NCBI GenBank assembly: GCA_002451795.1
Contig: DKDJ01000011.1
Span: 186,001-250,000 of the forward strand
Direction of reading: 5' to 3'
Length of the DNA: 64,000 bases
DNA from: Bacteroidales bacterium UBA6851
GTDB lineage: Bacteria; Bacteroidota; Bacteroidia; Bacteroidales; UBA932
Below the pieces are notes generated by a model. The model saw nothing but the letters and a program-made list of their open reading frames with translations. It did not search any database and had not been told where the DNA came from. Position 1 is the stretch's first letter; every line of letters begins with the position of its first letter. Positions 23,944 to 33,497 of this stretch are shown here, piece after piece. Position numbers and translations under genes: made by a program.

Positions 23944-25800
23944 ATGAGTACAATTAATGACAAACAGGCAGAGGTTACCACTGCTCAGGCTGCTGTAGAG
24001 CCAGTAGCTGCAGAGGCGCCAAAGGCTGAGAAAAAGAGTGCGCTCAATGCTTCCGTGAAGCCTGAAGACTTCGACTGGGATGCTTTTGAGGGTTCTGATG
24101 TTTACGGCGGACAGGAAAAGGCCGCTATTGAGGAGGCATACGACAAGACCCTTTCTAAGGTCGTTGAAAACGATGTTGTAGAGGGTGTGGTTACTGCCAT
24201 GAACAAGCGCGAGGTTGTTGTCGCTATAGGCGGCAAAAGCGAAGGCGTAATCCCTGTATCCGAGTTCCGTTATGATTCTGACCTCAAGGTCGGTGATAAG
24301 GTGGAGGTGTATGTAGAGTCTGCTGAAGACAAGAAAGGACAGCTTGTTCTTTCTCACCGTAAAGCCCGCACCCTCAAGTCTTGGGATAGAGTCAATGAGG
24401 CTTTCGAGAAGGATGAGGTTGTAAAGGGATTCGTGAAGACCCGCACCAAGGGTGGTATGATTGTCGATGTTTTCGGCATCGAAGCCTTCCTTCCAGGCTC
24501 ACAGATCGACATCAAGCCTATTCGTGATTACGACCAGTTTGTCAACCAAAATATTGATTGCAAGATCGTCAAGATTAATCAGGAGTTCCGCAATGTGGTA
24601 GTTTCACACAAGGCACTTCTTGAGGCAGAGCAGGAGCAGAAGAGAGCTGAGCTTATCGGCAAACTTGAGAAAGGCCAGGTTCTTGAGGGAACTGTCAAGA
24701 ATATCACCAACTATGGCGTATTTGTTGACCTCGGTGGTGTTGACGGTCTCATCCATATCACTGATCTCTCTTGGGGCCGTATCAATCACCCAGAAGAGGT
24801 TGTTGCCCTTGATCAGAAGATTAAGGTTGTTGTTCTTGATTTCAACGAGCAGCAGAAGCGCATCGCCCTTGGTCTCAAGCAGCTCACCCCACATCCTTGG
24901 GATAATCTCAATCCTGATCTCAAGGTTGGCGACAAAGTTAAGGGTAAGGTTATTCTCATCGCTGATTACGGCGCATTCGTAGAGATTGAGCCAGGCGTAG
25001 AGGGACTCGTTCATGTATCAGAGATGTCATGGTCTCCGCGTCTCCACTCCGCACAGGAGTTCCTTAAGGTCGGCGACGAGGTTGAGGCACAGATCCTCTC
25101 TATTGACCGTGAGGCTCGTAAGATTTCTCTTGGTCTCAAGCAGCTTACCGAGAATCCTTGGGAGAATATCCGCGAAAAGTATCCTGTAGGAAGCAAGCAC
25201 AAGGCTACAGTACGCAACATCACCAACTTCGGTGTATTCGCTGAGCTTGAGGATGGCGTAGAGGGTCTTATCCATATCAGCGATCTTAGCTGGAACAAGA
25301 TCAAGCATCCTTCTGAGCTTGTAGCTCCTGGTGATGTAATTGACGTTCAGATCCTTGATTTCGATGAGGCTAACCATAAGCTCAGCCTTGGACTCAAGCA
25401 GCTTACCCCTAACCCATGGGATGAGATTGAGGCTAAGTTCCCAGTAGGTTCTACTGTAGAGGGTACCGTGGCTTCCCTTACTGATAAGGGTGCCAACATC
25501 ACTCTCGAGGATGGTGCTGAAGGCTTTGCTTTCACTCGTGAGCTCGTTAAGGAAGACGGAAAGCAGGCAACTGTCGGAGAGACTCTTCCATTCAGAGTTA
25601 TCGAACTTCGTCGCTCGACACGCCGTATCCTCCTCTCACACCTTCGTACATACGCTGAGGTAAAGGAGAAGGCTGCTGCAACTGAGGCAGAGAATACCAA
25701 GAAAGCAGTTAAGAGAGTCAATGCCAATGTGGAGAAGACCACACTTGGAGACATCGATGCTCTTGCAGCTCTCAAGGAGAAATTGGCCAAAGGCGAATAG
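23944..25800 (+). CDS. rpsA: 30S ribosomal protein S1
   Basis: Binds mRNA on the small ribosomal subunit. 618 residues with six S1 (OB-fold) repeats after an Ala/Glu-rich N-terminal stretch of about 45 residues: VVEGVVTAMN, VVKGFVKTRTK, VLEGTVKNITNYGVFVDLGG, VKGKVILIADYGAFVEI, HKATVRNITNFGVFAEL and VEGTVASLTDKGANITL. The middle repeats share the DLSW and IALGLKQLTPHPW signatures. Codon choice is strongly biased (CTC, CTT, AAG), as in highly expressed genes. rnz starts 6 bases after the stop. Confidence 0.96.
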   Translation: MSTINDKQAEVTTAQAAVEPVAAEAPKAEKKSALNASVKPEDFDWDAFEGSDVYGGQEKAAIEEAYDKTLSKVVENDVVEGVVTAMNKREVVVAIGGKSEGVIPVSEFRYDSDLKVGDKVEVYVESAEDKKGQLVLSHRKARTLKSWDRVNEAFEKDEVVKGFVKTRTKGGMIVDVFGIEAFLPGSQIDIKPIRDYDQFVNQNIDCKIVKINQEFRNVVVSHKALLEAEQEQKRAELIGKLEKGQVLEGTVKNITNYGVFVDLGGVDGLIHITDLSWGRINHPEEVVALDQKIKVVVLDFNEQQKRIALGLKQLTPHPWDNLNPDLKVGDKVKGKVILIADYGAFVEIEPGVEGLVHVSEMSWSPRLHSAQEFLKVGDEVEAQILSIDREARKISLGLKQLTENPWENIREKYPVGSKHKATVRNITNFGVFAELEDGVEGLIHISDLSWNKIKHPSELVAPGDVIDVQILDFDEANHKLSLGLKQLTPNPWDEIEAKFPVGSTVEGTVASLTDKGANITLEDGAEGFAFTRELVKEDGKQATVGETLPFRVIELRRSTRRILLSHLRTYAEVKEKAAATEAENTKKAVKRVNANVEKTTLGDIDALAALKEKLAKGE

Positions 25801-25806
25801 TTCTAT

Positions 25807-26592
25807 ATGAATTTTGAACTCAAGATAATGGGCACAGCTTCGGCTATGCCCATTTCTGATAGGAATCCAAGCGCTCAAGTATTGTCAGTACATGGGCGCT
25901 TGTTTCTTATTGACTGTGGGGAGGGGACCCAGCAGCAGATGCGGCGTCTTCATGTCTCGTTCCTTAAGATAGAGGCGATTTTCATTACTCATATCCACGG
26001 AGACCATCTGTTTGGACTCTTTGGACTGCTCAGTTCCATGGCTATGTACGGACGCACTGGTAAACTTGATGTTTATGGTCCTCGGGTGCTCGGATCTGTA
26101 TTGAAGTTTTATGAGTCGTTTTTCGGGGACGGGGCTAATTATGAGATTGTGTTCCATGTCGTAGAGTGTGACTCTCTTGTGATGATACATGAGTCCAAGC
26201 ACGTGCGTGTGAGCGCGTTTCCTCTTCGCCACAAGATAGAGTGCTATGGATATCGTTTTGATGGTATCCCTTCTGAGCGTCATCCTGATGTCCCGTCTTT
26301 TGCGTATTGTTCGGATACCATTGGCTTCCCTGCACTTGCAGATTATGTGAGAGGGGTGAGCCTTCTTTATCATGAGGCTACATATACTGCGGAGCTCTCC
26401 GACAAGGCTGCCTTGAGATGGCATTCAACGACTGAAGATGCTGCCCACTGTGCGCGCGATGCAGGGGTGGGAAAACTTGTGGTAGGCCATTATTCTTCTC
26501 GTATAACAGATTTCGATGCATATTTGGCTGAATGTATTGCCATATTCCCGAATACTGCCGCTGCGAAGGATGGCGATGTCTTCGTTTTTTAG
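25807..26592 (+). CDS. rnz: Ribonuclease Z (short form)
   Basis: Metallo-beta-lactamase-fold endonuclease that trims tRNA 3' ends. Zinc motif THIHGDHLFGL (His62, His64, Asp66, His67), then the downstream LRHKIECYGYR, AYCSDT, LLYHEATY, HSTTEDAA and GHYSSR elements of RNase Z. At 261 residues it is about 45 shorter than usual Bacteroidota or Bacillus enzymes: the segment between GYRF and the PSFAYCSDT strand is reduced to a few residues. All recognisable metal ligands are kept, so activity is likely. Confidence 0.88.
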   Translation: MNFELKIMGTASAMPISDRNPSAQVLSVHGRLFLIDCGEGTQQQMRRLHVSFLKIEAIFITHIHGDHLFGLFGLLSSMAMYGRTGKLDVYGPRVLGSVLKFYESFFGDGANYEIVFHVVECDSLVMIHESKHVRVSAFPLRHKIECYGYRFDGIPSERHPDVPSFAYCSDTIGFPALADYVRGVSLLYHEATYTAELSDKAALRWHSTTEDAAHCARDAGVGKLVVGHYSSRITDFDAYLAECIAIFPNTAAAKDGDVFVF

Positions 26593-26605
26593 TATATTAG
26601 CACCG

Positions 26606-27553
26606 ATGAAAAGGTTAATTCTGGTTCTTATGACGGTGCTGCTCTCTTTGGGGGCGGCCAAAAATCCGAAACTTGATTATATTGATAAGTATTCGGATCT
26701 TGCGATAAAGGAGATGAAACGGACAGGTGTCCCGGCGAGCATTACTCTTGCTCAGGGGATTCTTGAGTCTAATTCCGGACAGTCTGTATTGGCGTCCAAG
26801 GGGAATAATCATTTCGGTATTAAGTGCCATAATGACTGGAGTGGGAAATCCATGAAAATGGATGATAATGCTCCTAATGAGTGTTTCCGTGTCTATCCAA
26901 GTGCCGAGGCGTCCTTTCGGGATCACTCGGACTTTCTTCGCTCCAGAGACAGATACAAGTCTCTTTTCGAACTGAAACAGACTGATTATAAGGGCTGGGC
27001 GCGAGGATTGAAGAAAGCAGGGTATGCTACGGACCCGGGCTACGCCGACAAGTTGATTTCGTTGATTGAGGACTATGAACTCTATCGTTTCGACAAGGGT
27101 GTGAAGGTGTCCGTGAAGCCTCCTCTTGAGGTGGAGACTCCGAAGGTGATTGCTACGGAAGCTCGTCCGGGCATGAAATTCCAGGAATCTATGTCTTTCT
27201 CTACCGAGCGAAAGGTTTATAGCCAGAACGGAGTCCCTTTTGTATATGCGGAAGAAGGGGAGACCTATTCTTCGATAGCGGCAGACAATGGGCTGTTCTT
27301 AAAGGAACTTCTCAAGTTCAATGACTATGATAAGGAAGTCCCTCTTGAAGCTAGCACTATGGTGTATCTGTCTCGCAAAAAAGCACAAGGGCCAGCCGGA
27401 GTCAGCAAATATGTCGTGGAGAAAGATGGTGAGACTCTTAGGGACATTGCCCAGCGGTTTGGTATTAGATATGCAGCCCTTCAGAAGTTGAATATCATAC
27501 TTTACGGAAAGACTCTTGAAGAGGGTGACACAGTCGTACTTAGGAAACGATGA
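26606..27553 (+). CDS. GH73-type N-acetylglucosaminidase with LysM repeats
   Basis: Secreted peptidoglycan hydrolase. A signal peptide (MKRLILVLMTVLLSLGAA) leads into a mannosyl-glycoprotein endo-beta-N-acetylglucosaminidase domain: ASITLAQGILESNSGQS with catalytic Glu54, then NNHFGIKCHNDWSG and the GYATDPGYADKLISLI motif. Two LysM-like repeats follow (around VPFVYAEEGETYSSIA and KYVVEKDGETLRDIAQRFG). The frame is open 30 codons further upstream within rnz, but the signal peptide fixes ATG 26606. It overlaps mltG by 4 bases (ATGA), pairing two peptidoglycan-cleaving enzymes. Confidence 0.9.
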   Translation: MKRLILVLMTVLLSLGAAKNPKLDYIDKYSDLAIKEMKRTGVPASITLAQGILESNSGQSVLASKGNNHFGIKCHNDWSGKSMKMDDNAPNECFRVYPSAEASFRDHSDFLRSRDRYKSLFELKQTDYKGWARGLKKAGYATDPGYADKLISLIEDYELYRFDKGVKVSVKPPLEVETPKVIATEARPGMKFQESMSFSTERKVYSQNGVPFVYAEEGETYSSIAADNGLFLKELLKFNDYDKEVPLEASTMVYLSRKKAQGPAGVSKYVVEKDGETLRDIAQRFGIRYAALQKLNIILYGKTLEEGDTVVLRKR

Positions 27554-28590
27554 AGAAGTTATTCCGTTGGGGCATTGTGGTGACAGTGGCACTTATTCTT
27601 GGTGCTGCTGGAGTGGCTTTGCGATGGTATACTGACAATAGGATGCCTATGTTCCGCTCTGAGGTGCAACTATATGTTTTTCCTGATATGCCGGCATCTG
27701 ATGTCTTGTCTGTCCTTGAACGTTCTGCCAGAAAGCCATCCTCAGTGCGTCGTGCTTTTAAATCCAAGAGAGTGGCAGAGTATATTCAGCCGGGACATTA
27801 TACTGTACTTCCGTCTAATTCAAGTGTTTATGTGGCAAGGATGCTTAACAACGGCTGGCAGTCTCCTGTCAATGTCTCTCTATCGGGTAATTTGCGTCTG
27901 AAGGGAGGCATCGCTTCTAAAATATCTTCTCAGCTGCTTGTTGATTCTGCGAGTGTGAGGGCTGCTCTTGACGATGATGCGTTATTGTCACGTTATGGAT
28001 ACAGTTCTTCGGATGTATTTGCTCTTTTGATTCCTGCTACGTATGAAATGTATTGGACCGCTTCTGTGGAAGAATTCCTTGACAGGCAAAAGGCCGCCAA
28101 TGATGCCTTCTGGACTGAAGCGCGGCAGCAGAAAGCACAGGCACTTGGACTTTCGCGAAAGGAGGTAGCCGTACTCGCTTCAATTGTGAAAGGAGAGACT
28201 AACTATGAACCTGAAATGCCTCAGATAGCTGGCGTGTATCTCAATCGTCTTAAGGACGGATGGCCGCTTCAGGCGGATCCTACGATTGCGTTTTGCTATG
28301 ACTACACCCTCAATAGGATTCTTAACAAGCATCTCAACGTGGATTCACCTTACAATACTTACCGTCATAAGGGTCTCCCTCCAGGTCCTATCTGCGTACC
28401 ATCAAAAGCCGCGCTTGACGCAGTCCTAAATCCTGATTTCGGAGGGAAATGGGGCCTGGGCAATATGTTCTTCTGTGCTTCTCCTAAGTTTGACGGTACT
28501 CATGTCTTCGCGCGTACCCTGCTGGAGCACAACCGCAACGCTGATGCTTTCAGAAGGGAGCTGAATCAGCGCTCACGCGACAAAAAGTAA
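27550..28590 (+). CDS. mltG: Endolytic murein transglycosylase MltG (YceG-like)
   Basis: Membrane-anchored lytic transglycosylase that cuts nascent glycan strands near the synthesis machinery. One N-terminal membrane helix (residues 7-25), a LysM-like part, and the YceG catalytic domain: LIPATYEMYW, LASIVKGETNYEPEMPQIAGVYLNRL with the catalytic Glu216, LQADPTIAF, SPYNTYRHKGLPPGPICVPS. 346 residues. Its start overlaps the preceding glucosaminidase stop. It converges on uvrB with a 3-base gap. Confidence 0.93.
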   Translation: MKKLFRWGIVVTVALILGAAGVALRWYTDNRMPMFRSEVQLYVFPDMPASDVLSVLERSARKPSSVRRAFKSKRVAEYIQPGHYTVLPSNSSVYVARMLNNGWQSPVNVSLSGNLRLKGGIASKISSQLLVDSASVRAALDDDALLSRYGYSSSDVFALLIPATYEMYWTASVEEFLDRQKAANDAFWTEARQQKAQALGLSRKEVAVLASIVKGETNYEPEMPQIAGVYLNRLKDGWPLQADPTIAFCYDYTLNRILNKHLNVDSPYNTYRHKGLPPGPICVPSKAALDAVLNPDFGGKWGLGNMFFCASPKFDGTHVFARTLLEHNRNADAFRRELNQRSRDKK

Positions 28591-28593
28591 TTA

Positions 28594-30762
28594 CTACTTG
28601 TCTTTCCAGACTTTAAGGTATTCTTGAAGTGCCCACATCTCATCCCTATATCGTGCTGCTGCAGTGAAGTCAAGGTCTGCTGCCGCCTTTTTCATCCTTT
28701 GTCTGTCTTCATCTATCATCTTTTCTACCTGGCTTCTTGACATTGCTCTGATGACAGGGTCCTGGAGTACGGCTGCAAGGTCGGCTGTGATGTATCCGTC
28801 CACGTAAGCGTCACCCTTGGCACGTAGAGCTGCATGGCCGAACCCTACTGCTACCGTGCCCTTTCCAAGATCAGAAGGATTAGGAACATATACTGGTGCA
28901 TCATACGAATTGGCTGCGCTTACCCTGCCAGTCGTGCTTCCTACTGCAGGCTTGCCCTTTCCTGAAGAAAGCTCCCCGGCGAGAATATTCTGCTTGACCT
29001 CCACCTGTTTAGGGGTGATACCGTGGAGTTTATTGTATTCCATCTGCTTGGTCCTACGCCTATTCGTCTCACGGATAGTTTCTTCCATGGATTTGGTGAT
29101 GGAGTCGGCATACATTATTACCATGCCGTGGACGTTGCGCGCTGCTCTTCCGGCAGTCTGAGTGAGTGCTCGTGTGGTGCGCAGAAATCCTTCCTTGTCA
29201 GCATCAAGGATGGCAACAAGAGATACAGAAGGGATGTCGAGCCCTTCCCTAAGAAGGTTGACTCCCACAAGTACATCGAATAGTCCGGCTTTGAAATCTT
29301 CTATGATGCCTACACGCTCTGCTGTATCCACATCCGAGTGGATATATCTGACTCTCACTCCGATATGTCTGAGGTATTCGTCAAGCTCTTCTGCCATCCG
29401 CTTGGTAAGGGTTGTCACGAGTGTGCGCTCATCGGCTTCCGTGCGTTTGCGGATCTCTTCGACAAGATCGTCCACCTGATTCTTTGTCGGGCGTACTTCA
29501 ATGGGAGGATCCAGAAGTCCTGTTGGTCTCACTACCTGCTCTACCACTAGTCCGCCTGATTTTTGGAGTTCGTAGTCGGCAGGGGTTGCGCTGACATATA
29601 CTTTCTGCCCGGTAATCTCTTCGAATTCTTCGAACTTCAGAGGCCTATTGTCAGCGGCTGCCGGGAGTCTGAATCCGTAGTCGATTAGAATGGATTTGCG
29701 TGAATGGTCTCCACCGTACATGGCGTGTACTTGTGGAAGGGTGACATGACTTTCATCAATGAAAGTGACAAAGTCTTTCGGGAAATAGTCGATCAGGCAG
29801 AACGGCCGTTGCCCTTCCCTTCGCCCGTCAAAATACCTTGAGTAGTTTTCGATACCAGGGCAATAGCCCATCTCCTTTATCATTTCAAGGTCGTATTCCA
29901 CTCTCTGCTTGAGCCTCTTGGCTTCTAACTCTCGTCCTTGCTCTTCAAATACCTGCATTTGCTTTACAAGGTCGTCTTGTATCATGGAGACGGCTTTTGT
30001 GCTTCGCTCCTTGGTAGTTACGAAATTGTTTGCCGGATAGATGCTAATTTGCTCAAGACTCTCTATCTTGGCGCCATTCATAGGGTCAATCAGTGTGATT
30101 TCATCTACTTCGTCTCCGAAGAATTCTATCCTTACAGCTTCATCGGCTCCACTGAGAAAAACGTCTACAATATCTCCCTTGACTCTGAATGTTCCTCTTG
30201 TGAACTCTCCCTCCGTCCTATTGTAGAGAGCGTCTACAAGCCGGTACAGCAGTCCTGTAAGACTTCTTGTCTCACCTTTTATGACTGTTATCGTCTGCTC
30301 ATGGAAATCCTCTGGGTTGCCGATGCCGTAAAGGCAGGACACGGAAGATATGACGATTACGTCCCTCCTTCCTGAAAGCAGTGCGCTTGCCGTGCTTAAC
30401 CTAAGTTTCTCTATCTGGTCATTGATACTCAGGTCTTTTTCTATATATGTATCACTGGATGGGATATATGCTTCTGGCTGATAGTAGTCGTAGTAAGACA
30501 CGAAATATTCCACGGCATTATCCGGGAAAAAGGACTTGAATTCTCCATAAAGTTGCGCTGCGAGGGTCTTGTTGTGGCTTAATATGAGGGTGGGGCGCTG
30601 GAGCCTTTCGATAACATTGGCCATCGTGAATGTCTTTCCCGAGCCGGTGACTCCGAGAAGAGTGATATCGCTTATCCCGGAGTCAAGAGCGGAACACAAC
30701 TGCTCTATGGCTTCCGGTTGGTCTCCTGAAGGTTTGTAGTCTGATTGTAGCCTAAATTTCAT
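28594..30762 (-). CDS. uvrB: Excinuclease ABC subunit B
   Basis: Damage-verifying helicase of nucleotide excision repair. Walker A GVTGSGKTFTMANVI near the N-terminus, the beta-hairpin region YYDYYQPEAYIPSSDTYIEK, FIDESHVTLPQ, the helicase C motifs, LREGLDIPSVSL and TQTAGRAARN, and a C-terminal UvrC-interacting UVR motif (MIDEDRQRMKKAAADLDF). ATG 30762 gives 722 residues with the canonical MKFRLQSDYKPSGDQPEAI start; the longer frame upstream crosses the promoter. Confidence 0.97.
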   Translation of the reverse strand: MKFRLQSDYKPSGDQPEAIEQLCSALDSGISDITLLGVTGSGKTFTMANVIERLQRPTLILSHNKTLAAQLYGEFKSFFPDNAVEYFVSYYDYYQPEAYIPSSDTYIEKDLSINDQIEKLRLSTASALLSGRRDVIVISSVSCLYGIGNPEDFHEQTITVIKGETRSLTGLLYRLVDALYNRTEGEFTRGTFRVKGDIVDVFLSGADEAVRIEFFGDEVDEITLIDPMNGAKIESLEQISIYPANNFVTTKERSTKAVSMIQDDLVKQMQVFEEQGRELEAKRLKQRVEYDLEMIKEMGYCPGIENYSRYFDGRREGQRPFCLIDYFPKDFVTFIDESHVTLPQVHAMYGGDHSRKSILIDYGFRLPAAADNRPLKFEEFEEITGQKVYVSATPADYELQKSGGLVVEQVVRPTGLLDPPIEVRPTKNQVDDLVEEIRKRTEADERTLVTTLTKRMAEELDEYLRHIGVRVRYIHSDVDTAERVGIIEDFKAGLFDVLVGVNLLREGLDIPSVSLVAILDADKEGFLRTTRALTQTAGRAARNVHGMVIMYADSITKSMEETIRETNRRRTKQMEYNKLHGITPKQVEVKQNILAGELSSGKGKPAVGSTTGRVSAANSYDAPVYVPNPSDLGKGTVAVGFGHAALRAKGDAYVDGYITADLAAVLQDPVIRAMSRSQVEKMIDEDRQRMKKAAADLDFTAAARYRDEMWALQEYLKVWKDK

Positions 30763-30787
30763 CTTTTGTCCTTTCGTGTGAAGAGTA

Positions 30788-30824
30788 CAAAAGTACAAAT
30801 TTTTAGAGTTTCTTATTATATTTG
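30788..30824. promoter_or_regulatory. Divergent -7 boxes of uvrB and the Rel/SpoT gene
   Basis: Minus-strand TACTTTTG (30795-30788) for uvrB and plus-strand TATATTTG (30817-30824) for the rel gene, 21 bases apart. The plus box ends 5 bases before ATG 30830 and 20 bases before the second in-frame ATG at 30845. Confidence 0.5.
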
Positions 30825-30829
30825 TATCA

Positions 30830-32944
30830 ATGGAGGGTAAATGTATGGATAATCTGATAGAAAAAGCCAGAGCTGTTGCTTTCGAGGTATTGAAAGATGA
30901 GACACGGTATGATGGTACTCCTTTCATTAGCCATCCCGACAATGTCGCTAAAATAGTTGAGGATGAAATAGGTCTTCCCTCTACATGCGTTGCCGCTGTG
31001 TACCTGCATGAAGCTACGAGGGTTCATAAGAATGTGGATATCAGCTCGTTTCCACAGGATGTGAAAACGATTGTGGAGGGATTAAATAAGATTTCAACCA
31101 TTAAGCCCAAAGACACCCGGCTAGAAGCTGAGAATTACAAGAAATTGATCGTCCAGTATTCTACTGATCCAAGGGTTACAGTGTTGAAAATTGCCGATCG
31201 TCTGGAGGTTATGCGCTGTCTTGGGATTTTCCCTAAGAGTTCCAGAGAGCAGAAACTTCTGGAGACAATGATGTTGTACATGCCTCTTGCGCATCAGCTT
31301 GGGCTTTACAATATAAACAACGAGCTTGGCAATATATGTCTTCGTTATACTGATCCGGAGCAGTATCGTGCTATTACCAATAAACTCAAGGCCACGGAGA
31401 AAGACCGGGAGAGGCTTACGGCGGAGTTTATCCGTCCGCTTGAGCAGAAACTCTCCGATGCCGGCATTAAATACAAACTGAAAATACGTACCAAGAGTGC
31501 TTATTCCATCTACCGTAAGATGCAGGTTCAGAAAGTGCCTTTTGAGAAAGTGTACGATGTTTTCGCCATACGTTTCATTATTGACTGCGACGATGACCCT
31601 GTGCTTGAGAAAGATCTCTGCTGGAAAGTGTATTCCTTTGTGACAGAGGAATATGAGCCTGATGTCAAGCGACTTCGTGACTGGCTTACTACGCCGCGTC
31701 CCAACGGATATGAGTCTCTGCATATTACGGTGAAGAACAAGCAGGGCAATGCTATCGAGGTGCAGATTCGTACGAAGCGGATGGATATTGAGGCAGAGAG
31801 TGGAAATGCTGCTCACTGGGCGTACAAGGGCATCCGTCACGAAGCTTCTGTCGATCGGTGGCTTCAGTCTGTCAGAGAGTCCCTTGAGCATCCGTTGAGC
31901 ACCAGTCCTGAAGATATGCCGGCTCCTCCTACAAAGGATATCTTTGTGTTTACTCCTACAGGAGAGCTTAGGATCCTTGCCGCCGGGTCTTCCGTGCTTG
32001 ACTTTGCATTTAATATACACACCAATATTGGATGCAAATGTACTGGCGGACGCGTCAATGGTAAGTCTGTTCAGATACGTGAGAAGCTGAAGACAGGAGA
32101 TGTGGTTGAGATCCTTACTGGAAAGAATCAGAGGCCTACACGAGACTGGCTTAATTGGGTTACAACTTCCAAAGCAAGAAGCAAGATTAAGCAGGAACTT
32201 GATGCGGAAGAGAGGAAGCTTGCTGTGCAGGGTAGGGAGATTCTGGAGCGTAGGCTTCGCAATTGGAAACTTGACCTTCCGGACGATCTGTTGGTGGAGT
32301 TTATGAAGACGCGCCGGTTTAGTTCCGTGATGCCTTTTATGGCGGCTATCGCCAATGAGGAAGTGGATGTCAATGATATAAAGACATTTATTCAACAGAA
32401 AAAACTACTTCAGGAGAAACAGGTCTCTGAGTCGTCTTCAGATAATAATTCTCAAGTTGTCAGGGAGTATTCGGGGTCTTCTTCCGATGAGGATATCCTC
32501 GTTATTAATGCCAAGAATGTAAAGGGACTTGACTACAAGCTTTCTAAGTGTTGTAATCCTGTATTTGGAGATGATGTCTTCGGGTTTGTCACGAGAACAG
32601 AAGGTATAAAAATTCATAGGATTTCGTGTCCTAATGCTGCCAGACTTATAGAGAAGTACCCTTATAGAATACAGAAGGTAATATGGCAGGACAATGCTAG
32701 TTCAGGCGATTTTCTCTGTACGCTCTCTGTGACCGCCGCGATGGAGCATCCACTACTTGCCAAGATTATGGATGTGGTTGGGCAGTTTAAGGTGTCTATG
32801 CGCTCGTTTAATATGAGGGAGAACTACAAGAAGTCGATATATGAGATTACAATACGACTGCTTGTGCCTTCCAATACGGAACTTGACAAGGTTGTTTCAC
32901 AGATTGCAGCGCTGAAGGGCGTAAGCAAAATTCATAGGGTCTGA
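30830..32944 (+). CDS. RelA/SpoT-family (p)ppGpp synthetase, hydrolase site degenerate
   Basis: Stringent-response enzyme of the long Rel/SpoT type, 704 residues. Order: HD-like domain (1-170), synthetase domain (about 190-345; RTKSAYSIYRKM, VYDVFAIRFII, NGYESLHITVK), TGS domain (DIFVFTPTGELRIL), helical region, and a C-terminal ACT domain. In the HD domain the usual HDxxEDT is HEATRV (His60-Glu61), and the later ADRLHNMR is ADRLEVMR, so hydrolysis is probably lost while synthesis looks intact. By this criterion it is RelA-like. ATG 30845 is an alternative start. The following unknown gene begins 3 bases after the stop. Confidence 0.88.
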   Translation: MEGKCMDNLIEKARAVAFEVLKDETRYDGTPFISHPDNVAKIVEDEIGLPSTCVAAVYLHEATRVHKNVDISSFPQDVKTIVEGLNKISTIKPKDTRLEAENYKKLIVQYSTDPRVTVLKIADRLEVMRCLGIFPKSSREQKLLETMMLYMPLAHQLGLYNINNELGNICLRYTDPEQYRAITNKLKATEKDRERLTAEFIRPLEQKLSDAGIKYKLKIRTKSAYSIYRKMQVQKVPFEKVYDVFAIRFIIDCDDDPVLEKDLCWKVYSFVTEEYEPDVKRLRDWLTTPRPNGYESLHITVKNKQGNAIEVQIRTKRMDIEAESGNAAHWAYKGIRHEASVDRWLQSVRESLEHPLSTSPEDMPAPPTKDIFVFTPTGELRILAAGSSVLDFAFNIHTNIGCKCTGGRVNGKSVQIREKLKTGDVVEILTGKNQRPTRDWLNWVTTSKARSKIKQELDAEERKLAVQGREILERRLRNWKLDLPDDLLVEFMKTRRFSSVMPFMAAIANEEVDVNDIKTFIQQKKLLQEKQVSESSSDNNSQVVREYSGSSSDEDILVINAKNVKGLDYKLSKCCNPVFGDDVFGFVTRTEGIKIHRISCPNAARLIEKYPYRIQKVIWQDNASSGDFLCTLSVTAAMEHPLLAKIMDVVGQFKVSMRSFNMRENYKKSIYEITIRLLVPSNTELDKVVSQIAALKGVSKIHRV

Positions 32945-32947
32945 TTT

Positions 32948-33496
32948 ATGGAAGATACTTTTTTTCTTGATAATTATGAGAAAACTCTGCAGATGGGTCT
33001 TTCAAGGATATGCAGCGGTGCTGGACTTATTGGTGATGAATTGCTTTCGAGCGAGGACATTGACTCTAAGTGGGAGGAGTTCATCAAGGACTATGTAGCT
33101 GATGCGGTGAATAACTTCAATGATTATCCTGAGGCTGCACTTGCCTGGGCAGCATTCCTTGGTATGGGAGTTGCTCATAATTGGGATACTAATTGGACGT
33201 TTCATCGTCATGACAAGTATTCTGATTATTATGGGACAAGAGGATGGGATGATATGGATGAGCACATAATCCATGCTGTACTTGGTCTGCCTCTTGATGG
33301 CGCGGAGGCCAAGAAGATAACTGATACGCTACAGAATTGTGCGCTTGCTACTCTTGGGCTTATTAGACACGAAGGTGTGGAAGCGCAGACCTCTACAGGT
33401 TTTTACGTTCTTACAAGAAGCTATACCGTTATGTTCCGTTTGGGGGCTGCTATAGAGCTATATAGACTTGGATATAAAAAAGTTGCTGTGAACTGA
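32948..33496 (+). CDS. Uncharacterised 182-residue protein
   Basis: I do not recognise a family. The protein is acidic, predicted soluble and mostly helical, without signal peptide or membrane helix. Notable parts are AALAWAAFLGMGVAHNWD, a Trp/His/Asp-rich centre (WTFHRHDKYSDYYGTRGWDDMDEH) and a long C-terminal helix ending in IELYRLGYKK. It begins 3 bases after the rel gene and ends 1 base before queD, so it is translated within the same operon. The clustered His and Asp residues could bind a metal, which is speculation. Confidence 0.7.
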   Translation: MEDTFFLDNYEKTLQMGLSRICSGAGLIGDELLSSEDIDSKWEEFIKDYVADAVNNFNDYPEAALAWAAFLGMGVAHNWDTNWTFHRHDKYSDYYGTRGWDDMDEHIIHAVLGLPLDGAEAKKITDTLQNCALATLGLIRHEGVEAQTSTGFYVLTRSYTVMFRLGAAIELYRLGYKKVAVN

Positions 33497-33497
33497 T

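Noticed and set aside
30829..32395. Large minus-strand frame opposite the rel gene
   Set aside because: Its translation has no family features and lies wholly antisense to a well-conserved enzyme; a shadow frame.
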